NCBI RefSeq assembly: GCF_963676685.1
Contig: NC_092348.1
Location: forward strand, 27,875,386 to 27,939,385
Length of the DNA: 64,000 nt
Source: Mytilus edulis
Taxonomy: Eukaryota > Mollusca > Bivalvia > Mytilida > Mytilidae
Reading direction: 5' to 3'
This document shows positions 46,961 through 60,264 of the stretch, piece after piece. Both the position numbers and the translations under genes were made by a program. The notes under the pieces were generated by a model. The model did no database searches. It was not told where the DNA came from and worked only from the letters and a program-made list of their open reading frames with translations. Each line of letters starts with the position of its first letter. The first letter of the stretch is position 1.

Positions 46961-48474
46961 CCAACCTCTGAGGAACCTGTCAACCTCCGCTGTAAAATTG
47001 CATTTCCGCAATGACCTGCATTGGATACACGGTATTCCAGGTCATAGCATATAAGAATATTTTATCTGAATTTTACTTAACATATTCTTAATGTCTGAAG
47101 TCTGAAAAACTTTTCTTTATTCTAAATGATTTAACAAATATTATTAACTCGAACCAGAGACCAATCAAATTGGTTATAATTGAGGATGCCGGTAGTTTTT
47201 TTTAAATCACAGTCAAACAGATAGTTCATTGGACAATGTTGGATGACTTACAATATAGTTTCATTTCAAATACCGGTAGACTTTACAAATAGAAACAACT
47301 CAGTCGAGGAAAAAATCGAGATCAATAGACTTCAATTAATGGCGTTTATAAATCACAAACAGGTCCAGGTCCTTAACTAAAAATTCCCATTACGGTAAGC
47401 CTGGTATAGTAACACTGCAGATGTATTCAATCATAAATGAACTTTTTATTCATCTTTTATGAATAATAATTTTTCCTTTTCAGTTTAACACTCGGTTGTT
47501 TTTACTTGTTCCTACCTTGGGGAAATGGTATTCAGTTATCTATCACATTATTTATGATTACTTACATCTGTATTTATAAAAAAGAAAACAAGAGACAAAT
47601 TGAGTGCATACTTTGTAAGATACGTATAAATCAAAACAACAGTGTAAAAAAATATACTAACAAGGCTGACATATGGTTTAGACATTTGTATAACTTCTCG
47701 GATTTATTGATCTATATGAGGGTTGAATGGTGTTTATGGAATAGAGAATAATGGGCAAAAAATATCAAGATATTAAATCAGTACATAATTAACAGTCAGT
47801 CATTATTTTTTAAGATAACTTGCAAAATTCTGAAATAATATGCGGCACTGAATGCAGAAATAAATGAACCCCCTCTATACCATCCTATATTGTATAGAGA
47901 AGAATTGTCAACTGTTCACAACATAACTTAAGATTTTGTGGATGTAACTAATTCATTTTTTAATTTTTAATCAAGTATATTAAAAAAAATCAAAATCACA
48001 TCAAAACTAACATACGAGTCTTATATTAATGGACCTTTTGTTGCTTTATTCATATAAGGTCTTTGGGGAAATAGCTATACCGTGCGCATATATTAACCTC
48101 CTCTGTATATTTTCTTAAAAAGTGTCAATAAAATTTAAAAACAGAAAATAAATGAGACCAGTTATACATTAAAATCCCAAAAAAATAAAATATAACTTCA
48201 TTATGTAGGATTTTTATAAAACAATATAAGATCTTATAAGAATTTGTGTATGACCTTTAAAGTGGAAGGGAGTAAACGGAACAGCGGTAACTATCAACGT
48301 CGTTAGGGATAAGTCGTTCCGGATTGGATACGTGATTAAGCTATTTGTTCCATTAATACCTTTGTGTCCTTAATTAATACATGCTTGTTTGATACATAAA
48401 TGAGAAATAAATGCAACATAGCGACCGGAAATGTAGTATTTAATAACTGACAAACTTTTCACAAATAGATAGTT
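46961..48474. other. Upstream region of the SAXO-like gene
   Basis: No gene or repeat recognised. The promoter and 5' UTR of SAXO must lie at the right end, but no TATA box or other element can be named. Confidence 0.5.
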
Positions 48475-51400
48475 ATGGCGTTGAATCCGGATGAAATTTT
48501 GAAGGAACAGTTTCCGGATAATGTTTCTATCAGTGACTTATGTGATTGTGGGTAAGGTTTTATTTATCTTTTAAGTGTTGTGTTTGTATAGTTATTGTTT
48601 GTATTTCAAGTGTGAAATTGTAAAGTGTTTAATCAATATTTAGAAATGTCAAGCTATGCCCTATTCCCTTATCTAAAACAACTGATAATACCCCACAATT
48701 TAAGCTTTGGTTATGCAGGCATTTTCTTTGCTTCAAAGTTGAACTTATTTTTTAAGATCCACTATAAAGTTGATATAATTTCTACCTGCATCGGGATGAT
48801 AACTTCTACAGAACCAGCTTTCCTCGTCATAGAGTCAACATTTAAAAGTTACACATAAAATATAATTATGTTTTCAAGACTATAATATTTCCGAAGTATC
48901 TCGACGTGTTTAGATAATCATATTGCATATCGTGACAAATAGCTACCAATTAATTCTTTGATACAAATAAATTGTGAATAATTCAAGAAGTCCATTTTAG
49001 GACTCTAGTTACGGACCCCTAATATAAAAAAAATATTATTTGATTTCGTGTAATTCCGTTATTTTTAATGTAACCTTCATTTAGCTGAACAATATCCATT
49101 TAATTACCAATAATGATATTAAAACCGGTTATTTAATCGAAGATTTAAGGGTTGACAAAGGTATTGTATACCACACAATGATATAGGTAATCTACCTCTA
49201 GAAGCAGGATTAGATTTCAATAGATATATGTATAAACTGTAAATCCTAATTTATTTATTTTATCTTATATGTAGATAAAATGTCACCACCGTCTTCTGAC
49301 TAGTGAAAATATGTACACAAAAAATATATGGATTCTTGTTTCATGAATTCGACTTTAGACACTGTGACTTCTCATGTATCTGGATCTTTGCATCCTTTAT
49401 ATATATCTTTCCCACAAACCCAATTACAAAGGTATAGAGATCTATAGGATAACCATACAATGACATGATGTACTAGTATTAAGAACGGTTCCATCACTAA
49501 TAACAAAAATAATATCATTGGCATATGTTTTATTCAAACAAAGGCTTATTGACCACTTTCTTCAAGAAAGAAAATTAATATGTTTTTTCGATTCATCATC
49601 AAAATGTACTATCTATAAACATCTTGTGGATAATGTTCAATTGCAGTTGTATTTGACAAAATATGTATGTCCACAATGTATTAGATTTTTAACTAAGTAT
49701 AGACTGTGTTCACACAAATTAGATATTGAATATTGTAGATTCAATAAAAAAGCAAGAAATGAAAGATTATGTATCTTATGTAATCAGGGTGACATCGAGG
49801 ATGAATTTCATTTTATTTTAAAATGTCCAAAATATGACAATATAAGAAAAAAATATGACAATATAAGAAAATGTATATAAAAAGGTATTATTATACAAAT
49901 GCATCTATTTTTAAATTAGTTCAATTATATTGTCAACAAAGAGTATCGGAATTGTCTAATTTAGGAAAATATCTGAAATACGCCACAGATATAAAATTTT
50001 CATGACTATCTTCTGAATGATTTATACTATGTAGTCTTGCCTCCGATTTTGCTTTTGTTTTGAAATAAACTATTAAGCACACGTGTTCTTTCATTGGATG
50101 TTCGCCGGCCGAGAAAAATAGAACATAATTATATTGTAGTAAATAAAAAATATTTATCCATTCAAAGAATTAAATAAAAAGGAACAATAGATATAGAAAG
50201 TTTAACAAATCAGCAATACTTTCTGTGTTACTTATAACAGACACGAATAAAAAACACCAAAGGCACCTAAATGCCTCCCAACATGTCGAAATACTGATCA
50301 AAATAACCAACAAATTAGTAAGCTTAGCCTGCAGCTAAAATTCTCCCTGGTGATAAAACATAAATATTGTTTACTCTCGAATGCGAAGGTTATTTAAAAA
50401 TCCAAAGGTTTTCGATTTTGTAAAAATAGTTAATTAAAATTCAGTCAACCATCTAGTTTAAATTAGCTAAAATTTCAACCTAGTGATAACATTTATTTTG
50501 TTTGCTAAAAAATATTGAAAAAGTATCAACCCTGTTGCATCGGCTTGAACGTTCTTGTTAATTTCACAAGGTGGAAATATCTGAAATTTTCTACTTTTTT
50601 TTTTTTTTTTTTATTAACTCTTTTAACATTTAATATCTTTGAGGACTTAAAAAATGAAAGTACATACTTTGTAAAAAAAATGTTCAAAAATATTCAATAT
50701 ATCATCGTAAAAAGCGAACGTACTGAGCGGATTTAGACTACAATGTTGAGGTTTCAAAAAATAAGCAACGACCAGTGACTACTTAAAATTGAAAGCCAAA
50801 AGCCAAATTTTAAAAATGCGACAAGCAACCCTTGAAATACATTTATATTTTCGGCTTAGTTATTTGTTTGGGTAAACAATTATTATTTTATTTTTCCATA
50901 TCCAGGAAACACAAGAGGCGAAATCATGGAGCACCACCATTTCCCAGGAAATCTGGGCCATGTCCCGATTCCGATTACATGGCTACATTCAAAGGAATAA
51001 CTCAGCGTCCACGATCCAGCAAGAGACCTATGACGGAAGTCCCGTTTGCAAGGATTCCCAGAGAGCCTATGATGTTAGATACCAACCAGCGGTCGGATTT
51101 CAGGTCACATGGTCACATTGAAAGAACAAAACCGATTATTCCAGTAGGTTGACATCTTTGTTTTATTTTAGCTCATTGATAATGTTTTGGCACTTCACCG
51201 TTTCAGAATCTAGAAGATTATGGGTAGTTTCAAGTTCGTACACCAATAAAAAAACAACGTTTCGCTATGATATTATCGATATTTCGTTATCATGACGATA
51301 TCCATTTCTAAAACGTAACGTTGTTGGCCTAGCATGGCGTTTCATGAAAACCCTTACACAGAATACACTATAGTATTTGAAACGGTGAATTTTTGCACTG

Positions 51401-54400
51401 AATAGTTTTATATATTAAAAATAATGAAAATAATCAAATTAAGTGGTTATTGTCTGTATCTTTATCTGTATTGGTACGTGTAGTATCCTGTTTAATAAGA
51501 CTTTTATACACGTTGGTTGTGGTCTTCACCTGAAAGTAATGGTGGTTGGTACATTTGTAGTTAGATTCACGTAAACATAATAAATTGCACTGAATGTTCA
51601 ATGTTGGTTTATTTTGAAATGAAAAACATTTTAACAGATTATTAATTGATTTAATTTACAGTGACACAACATAATACCCGAGAATGTATATCAGTGGGCC
51701 AATGTTGTTGTACCTTTTTTTTAAGTATGACCTGCTCCGACTTTGATGTCTAATAAAGATTTAAAACCTTTACAAGTTAAGCTATTTGTCAAACCATTAA
51801 ACATTGATATATATTAAAGTAAGCGTAGCATAACTTTCTTCATTGATAATTATAAGTTTCAGAAGTAAAGACGGTAAAAATATCCTGTCATTTCATTTAC
51901 ATAACGTATTTGTTTTTTATTACTTTTAATTTTTTTTGTTAAGACTTTTCCAATCTTATATATTTTAAATCTGTTCCTTCAAATAAAGGGGTCTTTTGAA
52001 GTAACATTAATAGTTTCATGTATATACATATGTTTTTGTTCAATCCAGTACTATTCGTCGTTATTAACAAGGAATTGTATATTTAAATATACAATTCCTT
52101 GTTATTAATAATGTGTGTTGTATCGCTCATTGCTTGTTTATTATGGGAGAGATCCGTTTGCGCCAAAAATGCGTCCTTTTGCGCCACAACTTTTTTTCTC
52201 TAATGCTACGTTTGCGCCACCTGTTTTATAATTACATGGTATCATTTGCGCCAAAAATAAAACATACGATTGCGCCATTTAGAAGAAAAATGACTTCCCT
52301 CCTCCTTTATTTTGACTTGGAACTGGCAGTTTACACGGCAAATGTTTCCTTTTCTGAAACATACTTTCTTCTTACTACTGCTGCATGGGTACTTCCAAAT
52401 TTAATGTATGTAGTAGCTTGTAACTTCACTTTATTGTCCGAAAAGACAAAGATGGAAGGCTGAAATGCAGAAAACAGATCATAATAATTCCGGTGGAATG
52501 CTTCTGCTCCATTACTGGTACGTCTTGCGGTAGATTGACTTTCAGTCAATAACAAAGCACTGTGTCATCAACATACATGTATGTGGCTAAAACATAATCA
52601 GCAAAAGCTTCTTTTTTCTTCTTTTGACATATCTTTATTAAAAATTTAGCAAAGTAATAAGTTTTCCTCTCTCTCTGTACATGAACTGTATAATGCATGT
52701 TAAGTCAATTCTCTCCAGATGCTCATCTTCAATGCTGAAATATCTCCGAACATATGATATTTTTTAAGCCAAAAATAAGAAAACATATGTATCATTAATA
52801 TTAATGATAGAAATCTGTACAGGTAAACTGGCGCAAATGAGTTCCGAATATTGGCGCAATTGATACATTTGGAAAAAAACTTTTGGCGCAAATGATACCC
52901 CTGAAAAACAGTAATTGGCGCAAAAGGACTGCTGCCTTTATTATCATGACCCCTGACAGTTTTTTTTATAGACAATCTAAGACTGGTGATTGTTCATTTC
53001 AGACGCTCTATTCACTCTTTTGATAAAAAAAATTATCCTTTAAATATATATGAAATGAATAGATTTTGAACTTGTGGAAATGGAGATAGTTTTTAAGCAG
53101 ATGGTCTGGCTGGTTGCATTGTTTTTGAATACATTGTGTCACGAGTGATTAAGCAATCATTTGTATCATTTTTTTATTGTAGAATTTACTTATATTCACA
53201 TGCTATAGTATTTTGCACGATAACAATTGTAGGATTTATATGGGAGTGCCATTTTCCCATCAGCAAGCAGAACAATTCAACATGGCCGCCGTGTCAGTAA
53301 AAGTGTAAGATGTAGTGTAATAAAACTAGGATTTGGTGTATCTTAACTATATTAGAACTTTATTTCTAGGTGACCAGTATAACAAATATTCTATCAAATT
53401 TAATACGATTTCTGTAAAATGAGAAATGATGATCCAGTGTCTTTTTATTGAAATATCAACTGTAAAAGATAACTGAAATTACAGCATTTACAGTATCATT
53501 GACCACCGAACGAATCTAACCAGTTCATTTTAGCTTCTTGCTACAAAGTTACTAATGTTTCACTTTTATCAATAATCACCAATTTCAACTTTTTAATAAG
53601 TTATTTTGGGAGGGGAAGGAAGTTGTTTAATACTATTTGAGATAAAAAAAAAAAAAAAAAAAAAAAAAGTAGTTCTAATTTGGTTGCTTTGAAACGTCCT
53701 TGAGTTTTAATTCAAAACACTTTTATCGCAACTCTTATTTGTGGAGTGTTCTCTATATTTTGTTCAATTTACCCTTGAGCTGGATTTGACCTTCACTGAA
53801 TCAACCTTCCTTGCTTTATTTTTGACCCCTGTACTAAAAGTTTGATACAATGGATCATCCTTGTTCATTGTAATATTTATGAAAAGAAACAATTCTTACC
53901 TGTATACTTTTATCTACGCCTTTGCTGTAAAGAATCATACAGTATACTAAGTATCATCTCTCATCGTCTATCATCGATTCCTATCCTGTGTGTGTGTGTG
54001 TTTCTTAAATCAAATGTTTGTTTGAGTTTCGTTTTTTTTATATCTACAATGAGCTTTACGATAAATAACGGTACCGAAATAATGATTCCTAAATTAGGAC
54101 ATGTTTTGTTTGGAAATTTAATCTACGGCAGCTCTGCAGAAGGAATCTGCATGGTTGCACTGTTACTGTTAAAACTTTTAAATGAATGAAATAGAAAATA
54201 AAACAAATATTATAATGAGAGCGCACCTGGCTTAGAAATAACATCAAAAGTACGCATGCTTCTGTGCACCCAAAAATCTACTACGGCTCTGAAAAGTTCA
54301 CTCAGCATGAAGTTTTTAACCATTTTCAAAGTTTTGAAATTAACTTTATCTATATGGTAATACTTCAACGTGTGTTCTTAGAACATCACCAGCCAAGAAG

Positions 54401-57400
54401 AAATATTGATTGTACTGATTGTTAGAGATACATTTAAGTTTTTTTTAACAAACCATATTTTTTTGTCCAAAATTAAGTTGTAAAACAACTAACAATATTA
54501 TGTGTTAGTAGCTTCATACCCACAAAGTGACATTTTAATTGTTCGTTTAAATGTGTTTTTTAGTTATAAATATATTTTTGTCCTTGGACCTGTGATAGGA
54601 ACAAACATCGTTAAATAGTAGCCTTTTTAAGTTATGTCGGCTTTGTTGACTAAATATATAAACATGTTTGACTTTGTGAGGATTACCGAGCGTTAAATAT
54701 TTGTTCAAAGTCAGATCCTACGCCTTTTTGTATACACAATGTAAATAAACTCTCACTTGAAAACCATTAAATGTCCCAGGCCAGGCTAACCACTAATTAC
54801 CAAAGATGGTAATTCGGGAAACGCTACCAACAACCCTTAACTTATTTATTATCTGCGAGCCGTTTTCACGAATGAATCGAAATACTCACAATCAAATAGA
54901 TGTGCATTGTGTCAATATATATAATATATCGAATTCATATATACAAGTAATAAATATAGTCTCTGCATATAAAGCTTCCAAAATAACATTTATTTCATCG
55001 ATAACCACAAATGTATTGGTAGGAATTATTACAGTGCATAATTAACATAACACCTGCTAAGACTAAACGAAATATATTATTAAACACTATATTAAGGTAG
55101 TTGAATTTTGCTTTAGTGAACAATACCTTGAAATATTTCAACGAATTTCCTGACTTTGCTTTAAAACTAATTAGACAACAATGCATGCTATCTTGATTTA
55201 TCAGTCAGAATCTTAAAAACTGTCTAAAATTAATCTTTTGAACTTTAAATGTACTCAACTTCGCATGTATTCTACTAACATTTTATATTACTGTTTTATG
55301 TCCTTTGTCTTCGTTAAAATGAAATTCCGTTTCCAGCTATGAAAAGCGCTGGCACTGAAACTTCAAAACTAAAAAAATGTTGCACTTCTTTCAGACTCCG
55401 ACAAGTTATTCCATTTCCTCCCTATCCAACCATAACGATTTCAGTTCTATTTAAAGAAAATCTCATGTTTTACCAAGTTTTTTTTCTACATCTAATTGTG
55501 GATTTGTTTATTTGAGTATATATCATTTGCTAACCTTCGTATCGACACAATGACAGTCGAGTGCACCATACTATATAAAGTTCAAAATGAATCATCATGC
55601 ACAATAAAATACCCACTTCATATTTTCCCAGGTTAAATTTGTTTCAAATATTTAATTTCTATCTCTTTGTTACCACAGGAGGAAAAGTTCGAACCGTCAT
55701 CTGCTAAGATTGAAGGTATCACTTCGTATACCACGGAGTTTATCCCTAAACAATTGCAACCAGAGTTCAGACGAATGGAACCCAGACCAAATTACGTACT
55801 GTCAGATGCTAAGTTTGAAAACAGAACAACAAACAAGGAACATTATAAAAAGTGGGTTCCTTCTAAACAAGTTCAATTTGGAGAGATGCCAAGCTTTACA
55901 GGTAAATAATATGAAAAAATGAAGAAATTAACCTTAAATCGCATGTAAAAATTAAATTCTTAACAACACATTAACAAATATAGGTTAGAAACTTTTTTTG
56001 ATGAATCCCGATGATTATATAAAGTTCTTTCCATTTATGCCATGACCTTGTCAGTTTGTTTTTGAATAATGAGTGTCTCTTTGATATCGTCCACCTCTCT
56101 CTTTAACATCTTAGCTGCAGACGTTATAGTTGTCATTTGAATAATTATTACAGGTTCAATATTGTATCCTGAAATGAAAGAAAAGTTACCAGAAACATGT
56201 ACCCAGGATTCCTTTAAAGGAGAGTTTGTCAAACGACCAGACGCCATTCGACTTTCTGAGTCAAATATCAAAATGGAAGGTATGTATCCTATATTTATCT
56301 TGCTTTTATTTAGTACGTTTGTGTTAAGAGCATGAGTTTTCTTCCAAAATGCCGATATTTTCATATGGAAGCAAATCCCAGACACCAGAACATTCTTTTC
56401 ATCTCATTTACATATACGTCTAAACAAGTGACATATCTACGACAGATCCATCTATTGGATGACCAGTGAAGGTGATACATCTGTCTAACACACACAATAA
56501 GTCAGTACATAATTACTCTAACTAGCATTTATTTATCGTGAAAGCAAGCACACGTTTGAATCTTGATGCACGCCAAGTTTAGTCTTTAGCAATGGACGTC
56601 TATGTGAATGTATGTAATGTATATGATTCTAATGGATGTATTATAAGAAAATTAAATACCGTCAAACTATATAATACGATATAACAGACTTTAGAATCTA
56701 TAGCACCTGCTTAGATCTATTCAGTACACTAATCAAATAATACCTTTAAATCATTATGAAGCGCAAATTATTTTTTTTATTTACTAGGTAAACACAATAA
56801 TAAAGTTTTTGTGTTCAAATCAATATGATATTTAAATGTTTAAAATACTAAAATTTCAATACAACGGTTGAATACGTAAAACTATTCAATACATAAAAGG
56901 AAACATTTATGTATGTGTCAGACATCACTGGAAAGTATTAAAGTTTACTGATTTAAACATTGTTTGATCAATAAACAGATTAATAAGTCTATTAATTCCT
57001 AGACCTACAGGTTATTTGATTAGTGAACAATACAAATAGTTTGATTTGTACAGGAATATCTATAAAACAAACTTCAACACACTTACTTAATGTACCATGA
57101 TTCAAAGTTTATTTCTAATCTTGTGCATATCAATTGAAAAAAATAATCCAAAGAATTCCTGTTTGGATCAGTTCTTTTATACTGTCTTATAATCATGCAG
57201 TTTCATAAGTTGCATACAAGGTTTTAATGGCCTGTTTGGTTAAATAAATGTATTATTTAAAAATTACACGAAATTCATATACGTATGTTCACATCTTCGA
57301 ACGTTGGTTTGTATAAATAGCTGTTTCATTGGCAATCCTTATTTTTCTCACAAAGGACATTCCACATTACTCTCGTGTTTGTTTTCAAATGAAACTCTCG

Positions 57401-59303
57401 TACTTGTTGAAGATTTAAAAATCTATGAACATCCTTGTTTTCTAGGTGATATGTTTATGAATACCACAAACCATGACACATTTACCAAGCATGAAGGCGA
57501 CCATCGTGTCAAGAGGACAACACATCCACCAACACTAAAAGTAGGCAAAGGTCTGGGTAAATTTGAATCGTTAACACAGAACAGACGAGACTTTCCTAGT
57601 TATCTAGATCCAGAGAGAGCTAGAGCTGCCGAACCGGCTCCATGTACCATTGACCTGAAGTTTGACAATAAGTAAGTAGTTTGTTTTTATCCCGTTTATT
57701 TTTAAAAACATAACATTTTTGATTAGTATATCATGTCCAGACTATAATACCGCCATTGTCTGGCAACATCTTATGGCTTGTTACCACCAATGTCTGGCAA
57801 CTTTTTATGGCTTGTTACCCTACTGTCTGGCAACATTTGATGCCTTGCTACAGCCACTGTGGCAAAATTTATATCAACGCCAATGGCTTGCAATAAACAT
57901 CCCATGGCTATATTTGCACCACTGTCTGGTAACATGTGATGGCTATATTGCCGCCACTTAGAATCTGTTGGCTGTATTGCCACCAATCTGACTGTATAGT
58001 AATATCTCATAGCTATGGCAATCATTTCTGACTCGATTGTCATCACTGTCTGGCAACATCATATGATGGCTATATAACCAATAGACATTAAGTAAACATT
58101 CATCAATTAAAGTATGCCTACATTGCCGTCAGTGTCATTGTTTTGGCTGTTTTTAACCATTGTGAGCAATCCAAATTGTAAGTAAATTTAATTTAACTGT
58201 ATCTCTGATGGTTATATTTTAACTTTATTTAGACGTAGTTTGACAACAGAACAGAAAGAAGTCTTCAAAGGACACGATGTAGTGTTAAATCCTATGGCTA
58301 AAGCTATTAGGACAGATTTTGCAGAATATGAACCACCAACGGTCAAGTTTGAAACACAAACATGCAACAAGGTAATACATTGTAATTACAATGAATATAT
58401 ATGTGCCTCTACAAAATCAGTATATCAAATAAATAGTTGTATATTTGCTCGTTTGTTTCTATATCGAACTGTAGTTAGCTAATTTAGTTGTTGTTTTCCT
58501 TTAAATTAATAGTTGATAGCCTTTATCGTATTTATCATTTATCATTGTTTATGACCGTATGGATCTTCGCCAGTAAATCACAACTGATGTCACTGAATTA
58601 CCTTGATTATTTTATAATTTTCGCGCATCTTTATATACTACTAGTATACTAGTATTAGGAAGATTTTGGAAAAAAGTATTTATTATGCCAAGTAACTTGT
58701 CAGCACATGCTTTAAAAGGATCAAATAGGAATCTATAGTTAATTTGAGATTAGGACTATCGCAGGATATATTGGAAATATAATCATGTTTTTCCATAAAT
58801 TTTTAGTCTAATTTTATATCAGTGTGATTCTCTATAAGATCTTCAACTTTATGTTTCAGCGTGATTATGTTCCTAAGGAAATCCCAAAGGTATTGATGAG
58901 GAATTTCCCACCAGAAGGACAAATGCAACGCCGAGATGACAAGTTTGATGACAGGACTATGTCAAAACATTTCTTCCAGAATTGGGGACCACAGTCACGT
59001 GTTAGATATGGAGATTTCCACGAGAACAGACCCTACATTCCCCCTCAAACTAAATTTGACCATGATAGTGTAACAAAGACCTCTTTCATACCTAAGAAAT
59101 ATGAACCTATTAAAGACTTCAGACCAGAATACAAGCCTGTAAACACGGATGGAGAAATAGACTTTGGAACAGTTCATAGGCAAACTTATACAAAACCTGT
59201 TGTTAAACCATGTAGGGCTCAATTATTTTTGTTACAAAGAGAATTAAAGAAATTAAAGCTGGAACGAGAAGGATCAGCCCCACCAGCGCTTACTGTAAAG
59301 TGA
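48475..59303 (+). CDS. SAXO: Stabilizer of axonemal microtubules, SAXO1/SAXO2-like (FAM154 family)
   Basis: SAXO proteins bind and stabilise microtubules of cilia and flagella through short repeated Mn motifs. Exons: 48475-48551, 50906-51143, 55679-55901, 56154-56279, 57446-57671, 58233-58371 and 58860-59303. They total 1473 nt, 490 aa plus TGA, and all phases fit. The ATG follows an in-frame TAG at 48466-48468. Residues 23-28 read CDCGKH, matching the Cys-rich N-terminal signature (CSCGRH in human SAXO1). About ten repeats follow a pattern of an aromatic and acidic pair, then Thr, then an aromatic: for example FENRTTNKEHYKKW, FESLTQNRRDFPSY, FETQTCNKRDY, FDDRTMSKHFFQNW and FDHDSVTKTSFIPK. 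The length is close to human SAXO1 (474 aa). I cannot separate SAXO1 from SAXO2 orthology. The C-terminus is a Lys/Glu/Leu-rich helix (LLQRELKKLKLERE). Confidence 0.88.
49510..50005 (+). pseudogene. LINE-type retrotransposon C-terminal fragment
   Basis: Frame 49518-49880 contains LFKQRLIDHFLQER, SSSKCTIYKHL, RNERLCILCNQGDIEDEFHF and ILKCPKYDNIRKK. This is the Cys-rich tail found after the reverse transcriptase in molluscan non-LTR elements (C..C....IEDE.HF...C..Y). A 21-nt tandem duplication (AAATATGACAATATAAGAAA) and a frame change interrupt it. The end resumes at about 49890 as NASIFKLVQLYCQQRVSELS then LGKYLKYATDIKFS. It lies in SAXO intron 1. Confidence 0.65.
52066..52103. repeat. Perfect 38-bp palindrome without a loop
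   Basis: AACAAGGAATTGTATATTT is followed immediately by its exact reverse complement. It is in SAXO intron 2, just before the MULE-like element. Confidence 0.97.
52140..52950 (-). mobile_element. MULE-like element with mirrored TTTGCGCC arrays
   Basis: The left end holds five TTTGCGCCA or TTGCGCCA motifs (52157, 52178, 52211, 52245, about 52270). The right end holds four inverse copies (52829, 52852, 52884, 52916). Their spacing is mirrored (33, 34, 24 bp against 32, 32, 23 bp). The interior minus frame 52555-52331 reads RTSNGAEAFHRNYYDLFSAF then PSIFVF, resembling the conserved segment after the MULE transposase domain of animals (TNN..E..H......HP.I..F). The transposase core is absent. No clear target duplication found. 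Confidence 0.6.
53000..55678. other. SAXO intron 2, 3' part
   Basis: AT-rich intron with an A27-type run near 53643-53668 and a short TG run near 53989-54000. No exon, RNA gene or mobile element recognised. Confidence 0.55.
57720..58080 (+). repeat. Degenerate tandem repeat of about 35-60 bp units
   Basis: At least seven diverged copies of a CCACTGTCTGGCAACAT and TATGGCTTGTTACC motif in the SAXO intron between exons 57446-57671 and 58233-58371. Confidence 0.85.
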
Positions 59304-59417
59304 TCGTTTTTATAGTTCTAATAATAAGCTTGTCCTTCAATTTTTAAATCGTCCCAAAGTAGTTTTCACTTTATTGAACTTGTTATTCTGTTTTATTTTT
59401 TTCAAATTCAGATCCCA

Positions 59418-59423
59418 AATAAA
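59418..59423 (+). terminator. SAXO: Poly(A) signal AATAAA of the SAXO-like gene
   Basis: Canonical AATAAA 115 nt after the SAXO stop codon, followed by T-rich sequence. It is the first such signal downstream. Confidence 0.6.
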
Positions 59424-60260
59424 ACAAGTTATTTTTATGTCATCATATTTTAATTTTATTAACATATATCTATCATTATTGAAATGGCGATGTGTGTAAC
59501 AACTATCATGCATTTCAAAGCATTTTCTCGTTATAATAACTTTTTCAATTTATGTTGGTGTTGAATATGCAAATTAATATTACTTGTGTTATGATTAATT
59601 TTAATTATAATTATGCATGTGTGTCAATGTTTTTTTTCCGTTTTCATTGGCTATCCTACTTATTTTGTGTCAATTGTGAGTTTCAGTAGACAAATGGTGA
59701 AAATCACAATAGGTTTTTGTTGTTGTTTTGAAAGAGGGTTTTTACCAGGGTAACAGAATGTAATACTCTTACTGCCGTAAACGTTTAGCAAATCAGTCAT
59801 TTACGCCTTAATCAAACAAATTTATTTTTAATCATATCTTTACTCAGTTAAAATAATTGTAAAAATTAGAAACTGTACTTGTGTCATATTCTCCATGCAC
59901 TTTCATCAACCTTTGCTTGCCACTTACTTTTGACAATCTTAAGTATTATATGTTTTGTTACATTATTTTATATAGATATTTAATATTCTGTAGAGTTTTA
60001 TGTTTTGTTATCTGTTTTATTATTGTTATGCTATTTAAAAAAGATACAACAAAAAAGTTTATATATATACCATGACAAAAGGTGTACATGTATACATGGT
60101 AACAGAAAAGTATTATAGTTCTTCAAATCGACATGCTTTGTGGCATATACATATCATAAACTGATTTGAACTTGTGTGGAATTTTTCATTTTTATATTCA
60201 TTTCTAAGACTATATTGAATGTATGCTAACATCTTTAGTTGCTGTATAAGTTTTTCTATG
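59424..60260. other. Downstream of SAXO, no gene seen
   Basis: AT-rich intergenic DNA with short microsatellite-like TA runs near 60060. No coding segment recognised. Confidence 0.5.
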
Positions 60261-60264
60261 TTTG

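Noticed and set aside
49518-49880. A host Cys-rich protein gene of 120 aa
   Set aside because: The pattern and the continuation in another frame fit a decayed LINE tail better.
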